A DNA stretch of 64,000 nt, from positions 7,966,601 to 8,030,600 of the forward strand of contig OY987237.1 in NCBI GenBank assembly GCA_963920705.1, read 5' to 3'. Numbering within the stretch: position 1 is the stretch's first letter; each line of letters opens with the position of its first letter. The notes below the pieces were generated by a model, which searched no databases, had not been told where the DNA came from, and saw only the letters and a list, made by a program, of their open reading frames with translations. Position numbers and translations under genes: made by a program. This document shows, piece after piece, positions 11,494 through 22,900 of the stretch. Origin of the DNA: Odiellus spinosus. Its lineage: Eukaryota > Arthropoda > Arachnida > Opiliones > Phalangiidae.

Positions 11494-14400
11494 ATGGGAA
11501 CAGCCTCGAGTAAATTTCGAAGTCATCTTATAAATGGTGATGAATTTGCAGCTTTACAAGTGTTTCAAAGCTCAAATGAGCTTCGAAAATCACTTGATCC
11601 CAACTGTTCATACGGGGATGCTTTTGGTAACAGTTCCCCATTGCATCTAGTCGCGAAACATGCCATGAAACCACTACTGAAGTAAGCTAGAATATAATAT
11701 AAATTTTAAAGTAGCATAGTTCTAATTTTTTTAAACATTTCAGGATATTTTTAAACGAAATGGGTGGCAATCCCAATAAACTAAATGCAAACCACGCTAC
11801 GGTTTTGCATCTTGCTTGCCAGGGACACATTGCTAGAAGTCCCTCAACTAGAGAAAGAAGAGCCGAATGCGTTCAACTCATACTTAATTGGAGAGGCAAT
11901 AACTTAGATCGGGATAATGATCGAGAACGTGTAGATTTGGGGTTTAAAGACGAGGTCTGAAGCCATAACATAATTTTTTTTTTTTAAATCTTGGAATTTT
12001 TTTCAATAAAAGCTTGATTCCTTAATTCTCTCGTTTTCCAAAAAGTATGGAAATACTGCCTTACATTATGCGGCTGCATCTGGTCTTAGAAGTTGCGTTG
12101 AGGTACGTTGTTAGTTGAAAAACTAAATTTTGTAGACTGAATTTTAAACTAATTTATAATTTTCTGTCATTTCTATTAATGTTTTAATTACTCAACCAAT
12201 AAAGAAAACGAGTACTCGTTAGACCCACTTACTCATTAAGCAATATAGAAAATGAGTACTCGTTTGTTGCATTTACTCAGAGTTCAGTACAGAAAACGAG
12301 TACTCGTTAGACCCAATTAATCCGTAATCAATAAAAAACGAGAACTCATTAATGTGAATTACTCAGTAACCGATACAGAAAACGAGTATTCGTTTGACCC
12401 AATTACTCAGTAATCAATACAGAAAACGAGTATTCGTTTGACCCAGTTACTCAGTAATCAATACAGAAAACGAGTATTCGTTTGACCCAATTACTCAGTA
12501 ATCAATACAGAAAACGAGTACTCGTTAGACCCAATTAATCCGTAATCAATAAAAAACGAGAACTCATTAATGTGAATTACTCAGTAACCGATACAGAAAA
12601 CGAGTATTCGTTTGACCCAATTACTCAGTAATCAATACAGAAAACGAGTATTCGTTTGACCCAATTACTCCGTAATCAATACAGAAAACGAGTATTCGTT
12701 TGACCCAATTACTCAGTAATCAATACAGAAAACGAGTATTCGTTTGACCCAATTACTCAGTAATCAATACATAAATCGATTACTCTTACTGAAAAGGGTA
12801 CTCTGAAAACTCTTTGCTTAAATTTTAAAATCAAATGTAAGGTTCTAGTGAGAAACAACGCACCTTTATTTATTGAGAACCACAATCACGAAACTGCGTG
12901 TGATTTTGCCGAGAAAAATGATCATAAAGACATAGCCCAATTTTTAGAATCTAATATGGTATTTTCAGTACGTATCAAGTTATAATTTTAAAGGGAGAAT
13001 GCAAGTGCAACCCCATAATTGATTTTCTATTAATTCCTTATTTTTTAAATAAGCCTAATATTGTAGTGAAAAGAAAATTTGCAAGCCAATATTAAGCTAG
13101 AAATCAGTTCAACTTACTTAGAAAGTAGGCTGAACATGGATATTAAACTCCATCGATCCATATAAAGCCCACTTTTTATATAAATAATAAAAAACAAAAA
13201 ATCCTCCAGGTTGCCAGTACAAAATATGGAATTTAAAATTACTTGCCTTTCCAGGTTTTCCCTGATGAAATGGTTATATATAAATATCATAAGCCTATCA
13301 TGATAGACCAAATTTTCAGTTTCCCCTTTTTTTCCTAGACCCCCATGGGAACCCTGTTGCTACTGGAATATGCCTACTCATTTAAATGATAAGGAATCAA
13401 TAGAAAATCACTGTCTAGTTGCATTCTCCTTTTAACTGAGAAGTGACTAATATTGGTAAAATTGCGTTTTATAGCCTGAACCATGCAGCGATCCAAACGA
13501 TATAGACTTAATCATAGATAATTTGGAAGAAAACAGCGGTTTAAGACCCCAAGATTTACAAGAAGCCAAAGATCATCTTCTGGTCGAAACATCCGATATG
13601 TTACACATCCCTCTTTTTACGGCTGAAGCTTTACTTCGGAATCATGGTCCGCGCACTATTTATTTTAGCCCGATATACAGTATATATACCTAAGAATATT
13701 GTCACCATCTTTTCTCTATTTTATTGTAGAATGGTCTCGCGAGAGCTTATTAGAATCATGGATGTCTGACCCCATAGTATGTTGTCAAAACGCCGGTGTC
13801 CAACCACCATCTAGTGCCTTGCAAAATAAGTGTGCTGACGCCGATACTTTGCAATCGAGTTGCAGTAAATTGCAGATGGAATATCAAAGGGAAACCTTAA
13901 ATAGTCCCGTTCACGTATCATTGGTTAAAGAATCTGAAATTATGGTACGCATTTATCGCGTCAGTATTACAAGATAGAAACAACAAACTTTATAGAAAAA
14001 AAAAATATTTGCAGTGCGAGATATGTGTTGGTAACATCATTTCTTCGGAAGAGCCAATTATCGTACCATGTGGTCATCAATTTTGCCATTCATGTTGGGG
14101 AAGGTGAATTTTAACTACCTTGGATTAGTAAAAGCTAGGTCCATAAATTTTAAGATATTCTCAACTTTGCAGTTATTTATGCGTTAAAATTCAAGACGGA
14201 GAAGCTCATAGTATTCTATGCCCTAGTTTCGAATGCCAGCAACTAGTCCCAATAGATATAATTGAAAAAATTGTCTCCCCAGAGATGGTTCGAAGATATT
14301 TGGAGTTTGATATCGAAGCTTTCGTCGAAAGCAATCCTAATATCAAATGGTGTCCATTTCCGGGATGTAGTCGTGCTGTAAAACTACCAGATGCGGACGC

Positions 14401-17295
14401 GAACCCGGAAGAGCTTATTGATATTCCTAATTGTCAACCTCCAGCTCCGGTTTCTCACGCCGTTGATTGTGGAAATGGCCATTATTTTTGCTGGTATTTA
14501 GAAATTTTCAGCCTTTGTATTTTAAAAGTGGCGTAAACTTGTTTAAATCTCTCAGGGAATGTTTGGGAGAGGCTCACGCTCCTGTAGGTTGCGACGCGTG
14601 GAGGCAATGGATAGCTAAGATCTCAGAAATCAGACCAGAAGATTGTAAGCTTTTCTTTCAATGGCTTTTTAAGATCTGTTTGAACCCCGGTTAACTGACC
14701 ACTTGTTATCTCGCATTGTGCAGTACGAAGTACTTGTAATAAAACTGAAGACGCAGCCAATTGCCTTTGGTTAGTCACCAATTCCAAGCCATGCCCTAAT
14801 TGCAAGTCGCCAATTCAGAAAAATGAAGGGTGTAATCACATGAAATGTTCCAAAGTATGCTTTTTGTACATTTAAGGGGTCAAAAATTGGCTATGCATAA
14901 TTGGGGCCTAATCAATGTTTACTTGCCTTATAATTTGACCTTGTATGCTTTTAATGGTTTAATAAAACTGGGAAATAATTATATCACCCCCCAATACATG
15001 GAAACGAAGGGTTGTGTATTGTGGATTAGATCTCAATGGCACGATGTAGGATGTTCTTCTGCATAGTCAAATTACTACCCATTTTAAAGCAATAGTACCA
15101 TATGATTTTGGCCCTTTTTTTATTTGAACATATAGGGGACCCTGAGGATTAAGTAAATATGGTTTTCTCACAATATTCATTGCATTTTTGTTCAAATTTA
15201 AATTTTGACCAGATCATGGACGCAGTTACAAAATATTTATGACTAAAATATATCTTTTATAATATAGTGTAAATCGGATTTTTGTTGGGTTTGTCTGGAA
15301 AGTTGGAAAGTTCATAGTTCCTCCACGGGTGGTTACTTCCGATGTAATCGCTACAGTTCTGTTCAAAAATTGGAAGAAAGAACTAGGCTACTCATCAGCG
15401 AAGCGGAAGTTAAAAATAAAGAGATGCAGGATCTAAAACGTTTTATACATTTTTATAGTAGGTTTAAAAACCACGAAAACAGCTATAAGGTACAATATAT
15501 TTATATTGTTTAATTCAAATTTAATATATGAGATGAAAATGCCCATAACTGTTCAAATTACAGCTAGAAGATCCTTTAATAGCTTTATCGAAACAAAAAA
15601 TCAAAGCACTCGCCTCTCCGGCGAGAGAAACCCAATTTACAGAAACTGACGCTCAGTTTTTGGAAGATGCTGTAAAAGAATTACTTCGAGCAAGAAGAGT
15701 CTTGTGCGGATCTTACGTTTATGGTTACTATCTTGAAGATAATGGATATAACAAAACAATCTTTGAGTTCATGCAGGTAAGATTAAGGCAATGTAAAGAA
15801 AAAATAGTGTGTCAACTTAAAACGCAATCATTTCTCAGAATGATCTCGAAGAAGCGACTGAAAGTCTTTCCGAAATGGTAGCGAGACAATATCTACGTAG
15901 TCCTAAATCAAAAATAGTCCAAGGGGCGGTATTAGTCCAAAGAAAACGTCACGAATTTGTGACAGCAGTGTCCAAAGGTTTAATACCTCCAGAAACTCCG
16001 CCTAGTCTACGCAAAAATAGGAAGAGAAGGTATCCGGGAGTATTAGGAATGGATCCAGTTGAAGATGTAAGACTTCGTCATCGTCGCAATTCTTTTATTT
16101 CACGAGTCAACTTAATTTAATCGGTAAAAAAATTTAGGAGCAACTAACTCAGGCCATCATGGCTTCATTGCGAGATATTGATCCAAATGATCCTTGGGTA
16201 AAAGACGCCCAAGGTAGACATACTAATCTTCCAGCCATTTATGATTGGCCGGATTACGATAGCGACGAAGATCCAGCTACAAATCAAACTTTAATCAAAA
16301 TACTGGGAGTTTGTTCCCGCGATGGTTGCAATAGACCACGAGCTAGAAACCCTCGCACTTTAGATATCCACGAGTATTGTTCTCTTCAATGTCACCAGTT
16401 TGATAAACTTGGTCTACCTGGTAAGACTATGGTTAAACATGAATTAGGCCATACAGCTGTTATTTCGTTATGTCATTAAAATAAATTATAGAATCAGAAA
16501 CTCCGCAATTTGAAGTTGATGGTTCAATGGATATGTTGATCGCTTTGGAAATGTCTCGCCTTCAGTTAATCGAAGATATGAGACAGTTGGATAAATTAAC
16601 AGTGGAAAAGTAAGTATTAGTCAAATAGGATTGTGAATGAAAGTAGTACACAATCATTTTGAAATTTAAATTTCATTAGCGTGACCACTGAAACTGATTC
16701 CGAAGTTTGTGGAGCAGAAGCGAGTGGTTCTTCGCCATTGAAATGTTATCTAAATGAGTGGGAAATATCATCTCATCAGGGTGTTAATGAAAACCTAAAG
16801 TTTCATCGCGACTTTGTTAGCGATGTCGAGCCAGTGGACAATGAAACTAGTTCAACGTCTCAACAGTTGGAGGGAAATTTGACGAGCCAAGAAGTGTTTG
16901 AAGATGAAAGCATTTTAGGTGTAGATTACTTAACGAACGCAAAATGGATGAGTGATGGAAACGATATGTCCAAAGGTAAGTAAAATTGAAATAAGGATAA
17001 TGCTCCTCTATTAAAATAAATAAAACTATAACGAAACATTCCAGAACTTTTTCAACTCTTCAATACCGGATCCACCGCGGAAATAACCTCGATAGACGAA
17101 GATGGCGAAAGTAATTCCATTAGTAACAATACTACAAAAATTGCCTTTTATATGAAAAACTCAAATTTCAATCACGAAGTTTGTTGCAAAGATCGCAATC
17201 TAAATTCGAAAATTCTAGACAAAACATCTAAAGGTATGTTTATAACTGGTCAAAATGAGGAACAAACTGAAGGAATTGCGACTATTCCTAACTAA
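11494..17295 (+). CDS. ANKIB1: Ankyrin repeat and IBR domain protein 1, RBR E3 ubiquitin ligase
   Basis: Seventeen exons join in frame: 11494-11681, 11744-11954, 12046-12102, 12842-12967, 13475-13646, 13730-13944, 14015-14103, 14173-14493, 14556-14644, 14724-14854, 15268-15489, 15564-15776, 15839-16066, 16138-16420, 16492-16609, 16680-16975 and 17045-17295 (1069 residues). The N-terminus MGTASSKF suits N-myristoylation. Ankyrin repeats follow ([34 protein letters not shown]). RING1 begins CEICVGN and [10 protein letters not shown]. The IBR runs through exon 8. RING2 is [19 protein letters not shown], where the cysteine in GCNHM is the catalytic residue that accepts ubiquitin in RBR ligases. 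A helical Ariadne-like segment (exons 11-13) follows, then a second cysteine cluster ([13 protein letters not shown]) and an acidic tail with a likely ubiquitin-interacting helix ([17 protein letters not shown]). Exon 3 could instead start at 12013, adding 11 codons. Introns contain a minisatellite and a MITE. Confidence 0.95.
12205..12778. repeat. Minisatellite in ANKIB1 intron, about 44-46 bp unit
   Basis: About thirteen copies of a 44-46 base unit lie head to tail in the intron after exon 3. Each carries a version of gaaaacgagtactcgttaga followed by a ttactcagtaatcaataca segment. The core cgagtactcg is a 10-base palindrome, degraded to cgagtattcg in many copies. A block of about 218 bases recurs (compare the acccaattaatccg segments at about 12311 and 12529), so larger segments were also duplicated. 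The repeat ends with a degenerate copy near 12775. Confidence 0.92.
12988..13435. mobile_element. TTAA-AGGG family MITE in ANKIB1 intron
   Basis: Flanked by TTAA at 12988-12991 and 13432-13435. The left end reads AGGGAGAATGCAAGTGCAAC and the right end is its imperfect reverse complement, gttgcattctccttt. Subterminal sequences tgattttctattaattcctt and aaggaatcaatagaaaatca are also inverted. There is no coding capacity. It shares the TTAA-AGGG start with the elements at 17939, 23951, 25002 and 25778. Confidence 0.78.
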
Positions 17296-18728
17296 TTAAC
17301 CCTAGAGTACTATTTACATCGTGTATGTTATATAAACAAACCTGTCCATCTATTACATATTTTACAAGGAAATATTTTAGCTGTACGTGCTACACACGTA
17401 TATTTGATAATGTTTGGTAAATAATAATTACTATTGCGTTAGCAATGCTAGATTCGAATTTTCATTCAAATGACCATTATGAAGGCTGGGTTAATTTGAT
17501 TGGTTCATTGGCACTTCAAATAAATGCCCATGATTGATTAGAATTCTGCAACCAAGCGCAAAAGGTTTTTTCCTTGAACTTATTGTGAGGTAATAGAATC
17601 TTGAGTTGCTAACTCAAAAGATATTGTTATTATTTGCTTATTACTTAAAAAACGTGTAAAATATAATTCAACTGAGAATGGAAACTTGTATACACTTGAA
17701 GTATTTTAACCACGAAATTCCCATCACATTTTCTAGCTTTACTTTGTAGACACACTTAATTTTACATATTTTTTACACTTATAAGGTTTGTTTTAAAAAC
17801 CACATTTTAATTATAAATACCACTTAAGCCCTCGCTTGAATGTTTAATAAATTTATCCTATTGTGCCAAAATTTGGACCAATCCCTGATTCTCATTGTTA
17901 AAAATTGTTAAATCGTTAAAGTTTTCTCATAAATTACGTTAAAGGGATAATGAAATGTGAAAACAAGCCCATTTTTAATTGATCTAGAATACGTAGAAAA
18001 TAGAACTGACCAATGGGAATGTAAACTGATTTTCACAGCTATAAAGGAGAGCGAAAGGGCCAGCTTGAATGGTGATGCGCGAATAGCACCTGAACCGGGC
18101 CCAAGTGGCTTCAGGAAGCCCCATTTAAAAACAATCCATGGTCTCCCTTCCTGATTTTCATTAAAACTCATGTCAAGCTAGCCCTTGAGAACAACAGCAC
18201 TAATGAGTTCCTAGCTACAGAAATCTTACCTTATATCCCCATTATTTAAAGATATCTCAACTAAAGGCTATGCTTAGTAAAGAGTATTAGTAAAATTTAG
18301 GAAGAATAAAATTGTTACACCTTCATTCTCCCTTTAATAACTGGATTTTTGTTAATAAAAACCTAATTCTTCCTGTAACTTTTTTAATTCATGTATTTGC
18401 TTCTATCTTTAAAAATTATATAACGAATTTAGAGTTCAAAAATCTTTTTCTGAATGTTAAAGCTAGGTTTTACGATCAAATTAACTCTTAAATTTAAATA
18501 TAAAGTGTATTTGTACGACCCCTTCTGCGCTATTTTATAATGTGATGTTATTATATTGTGATAGAAGCTTTTACAAGAAAAACTGTAGCTTTTTAAGTGT
18601 GATATTTTGTAAACAATAAAAGCCTTTTTTTGTTAAGTTTGGTTTCATTTTAATCTAAGATTTATAACGTATGTTTACACTTTTATATACAGAAGCTATT
18701 TTTAACCAATATCTAACAACGCAGTTTA
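17296..18728. other. Convergent intergenic region between ANKIB1 and NDUFB3
   Basis: This contains the 3' UTRs of two genes transcribed toward each other. An AATAAA at 17846-17851 may serve ANKIB1; another lies near 18614. The middle is occupied by a MITE (17939-18337). No gene is seen; the small open frames at 17908-18171 lie within the MITE. Confidence 0.45.
17939..18337. mobile_element. TTAA-AGGG family MITE
   Basis: Flanked by TTAA at 17939-17942 and 18334-18337. The left end AGGGATAATGAAATGTG pairs with the right end read in reverse complement, AGGGAGAATGAAGGTGTAA. It is about 395 bases long, with no open frame that resembles a transposase. The interior includes a GC-richer patch around 18060-18120. 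Confidence 0.75.
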
Positions 18729-19128
18729 TTAATGGTGAGCTTCGCCATGATCACCATGACCGTGATCGTCGTGCTTATAAGATATTCCTAAAGCTTTTTC
18801 AATGGCAATTGTAGCCACAAAGGCCACAAAACCCCATTTCATCCCTCTTGTGAAAAATTGTTTAAGATTTGAATGTGGAGTACCAAAACCTGGATTATAT
18901 CGCCAGACTTCATTCCTTTAAATTAAATTTGAAGGAAAATAAGATTGGGAATGTCAGAGGGAGACAGACAGTCATTACTGACCTTAGCCAAGGATCTTTT
19001 AAACCCCGAGCGGCCAAGTGTTTTTGTACTTTGACAAGATCTGGAACATCTTCAACCTTATATTGTCGCCAATCAGGCACTTTAAAGGTTGGACCATGGT
19101 GTCCATGACCATGAGCATCGCCTCCCAT
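18729..19128 (-). CDS. NDUFB3: NADH dehydrogenase (ubiquinone) 1 beta subcomplex subunit 3
   Basis: Two minus-strand exons, 18983-19128 and 18729-18915, encode 110 residues. The protein opens with a histidine-rich stretch ([13 protein letters not shown]), then [14 protein letters not shown], then [20 protein letters not shown], which is the signature of the B12 subunit of respiratory complex I. A single hydrophobic helix follows ([18 protein letters not shown]) and a second histidine-rich tail ends the protein. It is an accessory subunit of the inner mitochondrial membrane arm. The length matches the family. The codon split by the intron is the arginine of LRNE. The gene is convergent with ANKIB1 and divergent from SON. 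Confidence 0.97.
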
Positions 19129-19996
19129 TACTTAATTCTAAAACGAAAACCCTCCAAGTTCAAGTTCAGTCTTAGTGTAATAAGACTGTGTAATAGGGTA
19201 CAGTAATGTAGGTAAGATGAGAGTAACAGCAGGAGGTAATTACACGGGGGTAGTATTGTGTAATAAAGTGTGTTAAAATTGTATCATGGCCGGTGCTATG
19301 GGGGTGACATCAACGGGGTATTTTTAGTGTAATGCACATTATAAGAAGTGTAGCACGGTGCTGTAGTGAAACAGAAAAGTGCGGCCAATAATAAAGTTAA
19401 GTCTTGTCATGGTCTTGAGCAGTGGTGGGCCAATTCGCTGTACGAAAGTCCTCCGCGAACTGCCTACCATTGCTCTTGTGCTACTGACAGTAAATAAGCT
19501 TAGATTCCAAGCCTCCAAGGTGCTACACTCAGAAGCGGATGGAAATTATAGTTTCCATGGGCTTCTGCTACACTGCTCTGCTACAATATGAACCAAGGCT
19601 AAAAATAGTTCGTTTCACTCCATTTTCCCTAGCAAATATTAAGTTTTTTTCACCCACCTATTGGTATCTTATAATTATCTTAATTTTTACTGTACAGTTA
19701 GCAAATTATCCAAAAAAAAAATTATATTACCAATGATATAAACCAAATTATGGATCCCTGATAAATTTGCTTGCAGTTGCAGGGCAAACGCGACGGCGAC
19801 GAGCTGAATTTGCTTGAATCTCTAGGGGTCATTTAATAGTAATACTGTCGTCTGCTAATATTGGTAGGTCTATTTCTAAACCATCGCGCGACCGCGACGT
19901 GTTTCTCGTTCGTTTACGTGTTTATTATTATTAAGTATAGGCTCTATTCAGTGTTAGAATTAAAAAAAAAAAATGATTTAAATTATCAGCAGTGCC
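19129..19996. promoter_or_regulatory. Divergent promoter region between NDUFB3 and SON
   Basis: The 868 bases lie between two start codons pointing away from each other. A GC-richer patch with CG dinucleotides at about 19775-19920 is just upstream of SON and is a likely promoter. An imperfect hairpin (agaagcggatggaaa with tttccatgggcttct) lies at about 19530-19566. No core element can be named with confidence. Confidence 0.4.
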
Positions 19997-22900
19997 ATGT
20001 CAGAAAATGAAATTAAAAAAGGCATGAAAGTGCATGATATACTAGCGGATTATTTTACTAAAGATTTAAAGGTCAAAGCCTCTCTCAAAGAAGAGGTTGA
20101 AGATGATGTCGACGACCAAAGTGAAGGTAAAAGACATCGCCATCATAAAAAACACAAGAAGAACAAGAAAAAGAAGAAAAGATCGCACGATGATTCAGAA
20201 CCGGATGACGAGGAACTTTATTTGTTAGAACAAGATGTCAAAAAACGTAAATTAGAGTACGAACTTCTTAAAGAACAAGAAAAAGAGAGGAAGAAAAGTA
20301 GAAGAAAGAGCCAAGAAGAGGCTGAGAAAGAAAAAAAAGAAACTAGTGACTTGAAAAAGGAATGTTCGGAACATAAACCTCATTGTAAAAAGCATAATAT
20401 TGAAAAATCAACGTCAAAACGTAAAAGTGTCGATGATGATGGTTCACAGGCTAAAAAGAAACTCGCTTCTTCAATCTTAATAATTAAAGATAAGCACTCT
20501 GTTAAAGAAAAAGATGATAAAGATTCAAAATCAGAGAGTCGAAGTAAAGAGAGAAGATCCTCTCATCATAGACACGAGAAAGATTCATTGTCTAAACCAA
20601 ACACTTATTACAAAGAAGAGTCTCATTTGAAAAAAATAGAAAGCAATCATAAGGATAAAGTTGTTAGAATCAAAGAAAAACGATCAATTCATTCACTGAA
20701 AGAAATATCAATTGAAAAAGATCCTAACAAAACTACGGAGTCTAAGGTAGAGAAAGACAAAACCACAATAGACGAGTCTAAACCAGGAACTTTAGAAGAA
20801 CCAAAACCAGGAACTTTAGAAGAACCAAAACCAGGAACTTTAGAAGAACCAAAACCAGGAACCACAGATGAACCAAAACCAGAAACCACAGAAGAACCAA
20901 AACCAGAAACTACAGAAGAACCAAAACCAGAAACTACAGAAGAACCAAAACCAGAAACAACAATAGAACCAAACCCAGAAACAACAGAAGAACCAAAACC
21001 AGTAACAACAGAAGAACCAATAACAAAAACAACAGAAGAATCAAAACCAGGAATTGCAGAAGAACTAAAACCAGAACTAGCAAAAGAGGCTGGTGACGTG
21101 ACAATAGAAAATTCAACCACTGATGAGGTATCAGGAAAGCAAAAGGAAGAAAGTGATGCTAAAACTAAGGAAGTTGCTGAGGAGAAAAACAATCCTATAC
21201 CAGAGCCAGTAAGGTCAAAAGAACCTGAGAAAGATTCGGATGAAGTGTTTGAGAAAAAAAATAATAATTCCTCCAAAACCAAAAAAATATCAATCAAGAG
21301 CTTAAAAAACTTGGATTTACTAATTCCGAAAGATGAAAGTAATGATAAAATGGAAGTAGATGACAAAGTGGTTGATGCTCCACTAGAAGAAGGGGAAGTC
21401 ATTGACAGCGATGATGATGGCAACGATGACAATGAAAATGGAGAAGGGTCTGATTTCTTCAAAGGAGTGGAGGAGGGTTTAAGTAAAGAGGAAAAAAAAA
21501 AGAAAAAGAAACACAAGCATAAGAAGTCTAAGAAGAAAAAAAAATCCAAAGATACAAAAAGCCCAGAGTCCAAATCATCATCCCGCAGATTGAGCAGCGA
21601 AAGTAGTTCCCACCATCACCATCATTCGAACTATCATCTAGAAGCGGATGATAGATTTTTTGAGGAAAATCGTCACCATGGTTACAAAAGAAACTCAAGG
21701 GACAGGTAAATATAATCTCTACTTTCAGAGGCTTAAAACAAATTGCGATATTACAATTTTTATCTATGTCTTATAGAAGTCATTCTCCAGGCACCAGTAA
21801 AAGGTACGCTAGTAGAGGAAGCCATAGAGGAAGAATGACTAGAGAACGAAGCATAGCTTTGGATTTACGCGAAAAAATCGACAAGAAAAGACTTTTAGAA
21901 ATAGCCAGGAAGAATGTTCTTTCCATGATTGAAAAAGGAACGTTACCTAGTGGCATTGCGACAAATGTATTAGCCCAACAGCAACTAGTCACTTTAAGAG
22001 CTGGAGGAAAGTCTGTGGCGGAACTAACTGGTACCCAATCTCATTCTTAAACTTAAAAAAAAAATCCCATTATTGTTAATATTACATATTATTTGTTTTT
22101 AGAATTCTGCAAAGGATTGGTAAATGGAAAAGATTACTTAAGCAGTGAAAGTAGTGACGAAGAAGGTAGACGTCGTGTGTTATCGGAAGACGAAGGTGAT
22201 ACCCCATTCATCAATCACCCTTTCAAACTAAGAGAACCATTACCACACATTCGAATGAATATTCCCGTAAGAATTTTCATATTCGCCAGGTAGAAACATC
22301 AACCATAATTTGCAATTAATTGAAATTGTAGAATGCAGTTCAAATTCCAGTTAGAACAGCAGATACTGCTAAACTACGTCAAATATTCCCAGTATCTAGT
22401 GGAAACCAACATCGAATCAAAGAACTAGAATGGGTCCCAGTTGAAAAGACCGAAACAACAACAGCAACAATAGTTTCCAAAAAGGCTGCTAAAGAACCCA
22501 AAGCAATAATGCCGGCACCTCAGCCAGTTGCTGCTCCTATCCCACTTCCCCCACCTCCCGCTGCCTTACTATTCCCCCAACCTTCGCAACTAGCCATCGG
22601 TCCCGCACCACCTTTAACCATGGGGGCTTCGGGTTCATTAATTCCCATGACAGGTCCTTTAGTAGAACAAGAGGAACCACCACCCCCAGGAATCGGACCT
22701 ACACCAATTGCAATGCCTCCTCCACCACCACCACCCCCTCCTCCTCCCCCTCTGCCAGCACCAGAGCCCGAACTAGAACCAGAGCAACTACAACAACCTC
22801 CTCCAGTACGTCTTAGAAATATATACCAGAATCGAAAATCCTATAAACTGAAATCAGAGTTATTTTCAGGGAGTGGACATATCAACGATAGTAGCCAATA

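Noticed and set aside
16067-16120. Open frame running past ANKIB1 exon 13 to a stop
   Set aside because: A good gtaaga donor at 16067 and an in-frame acceptor at 16138 continue the conserved protein; the extension is intronic.
20689-21573. Long open frame of 294 codons on the minus strand opposite SON
   Set aside because: It is the antisense shadow of the repetitive Lys/Glu/Pro-rich SON exon; the codon structure of the repeat keeps the opposite frame open.
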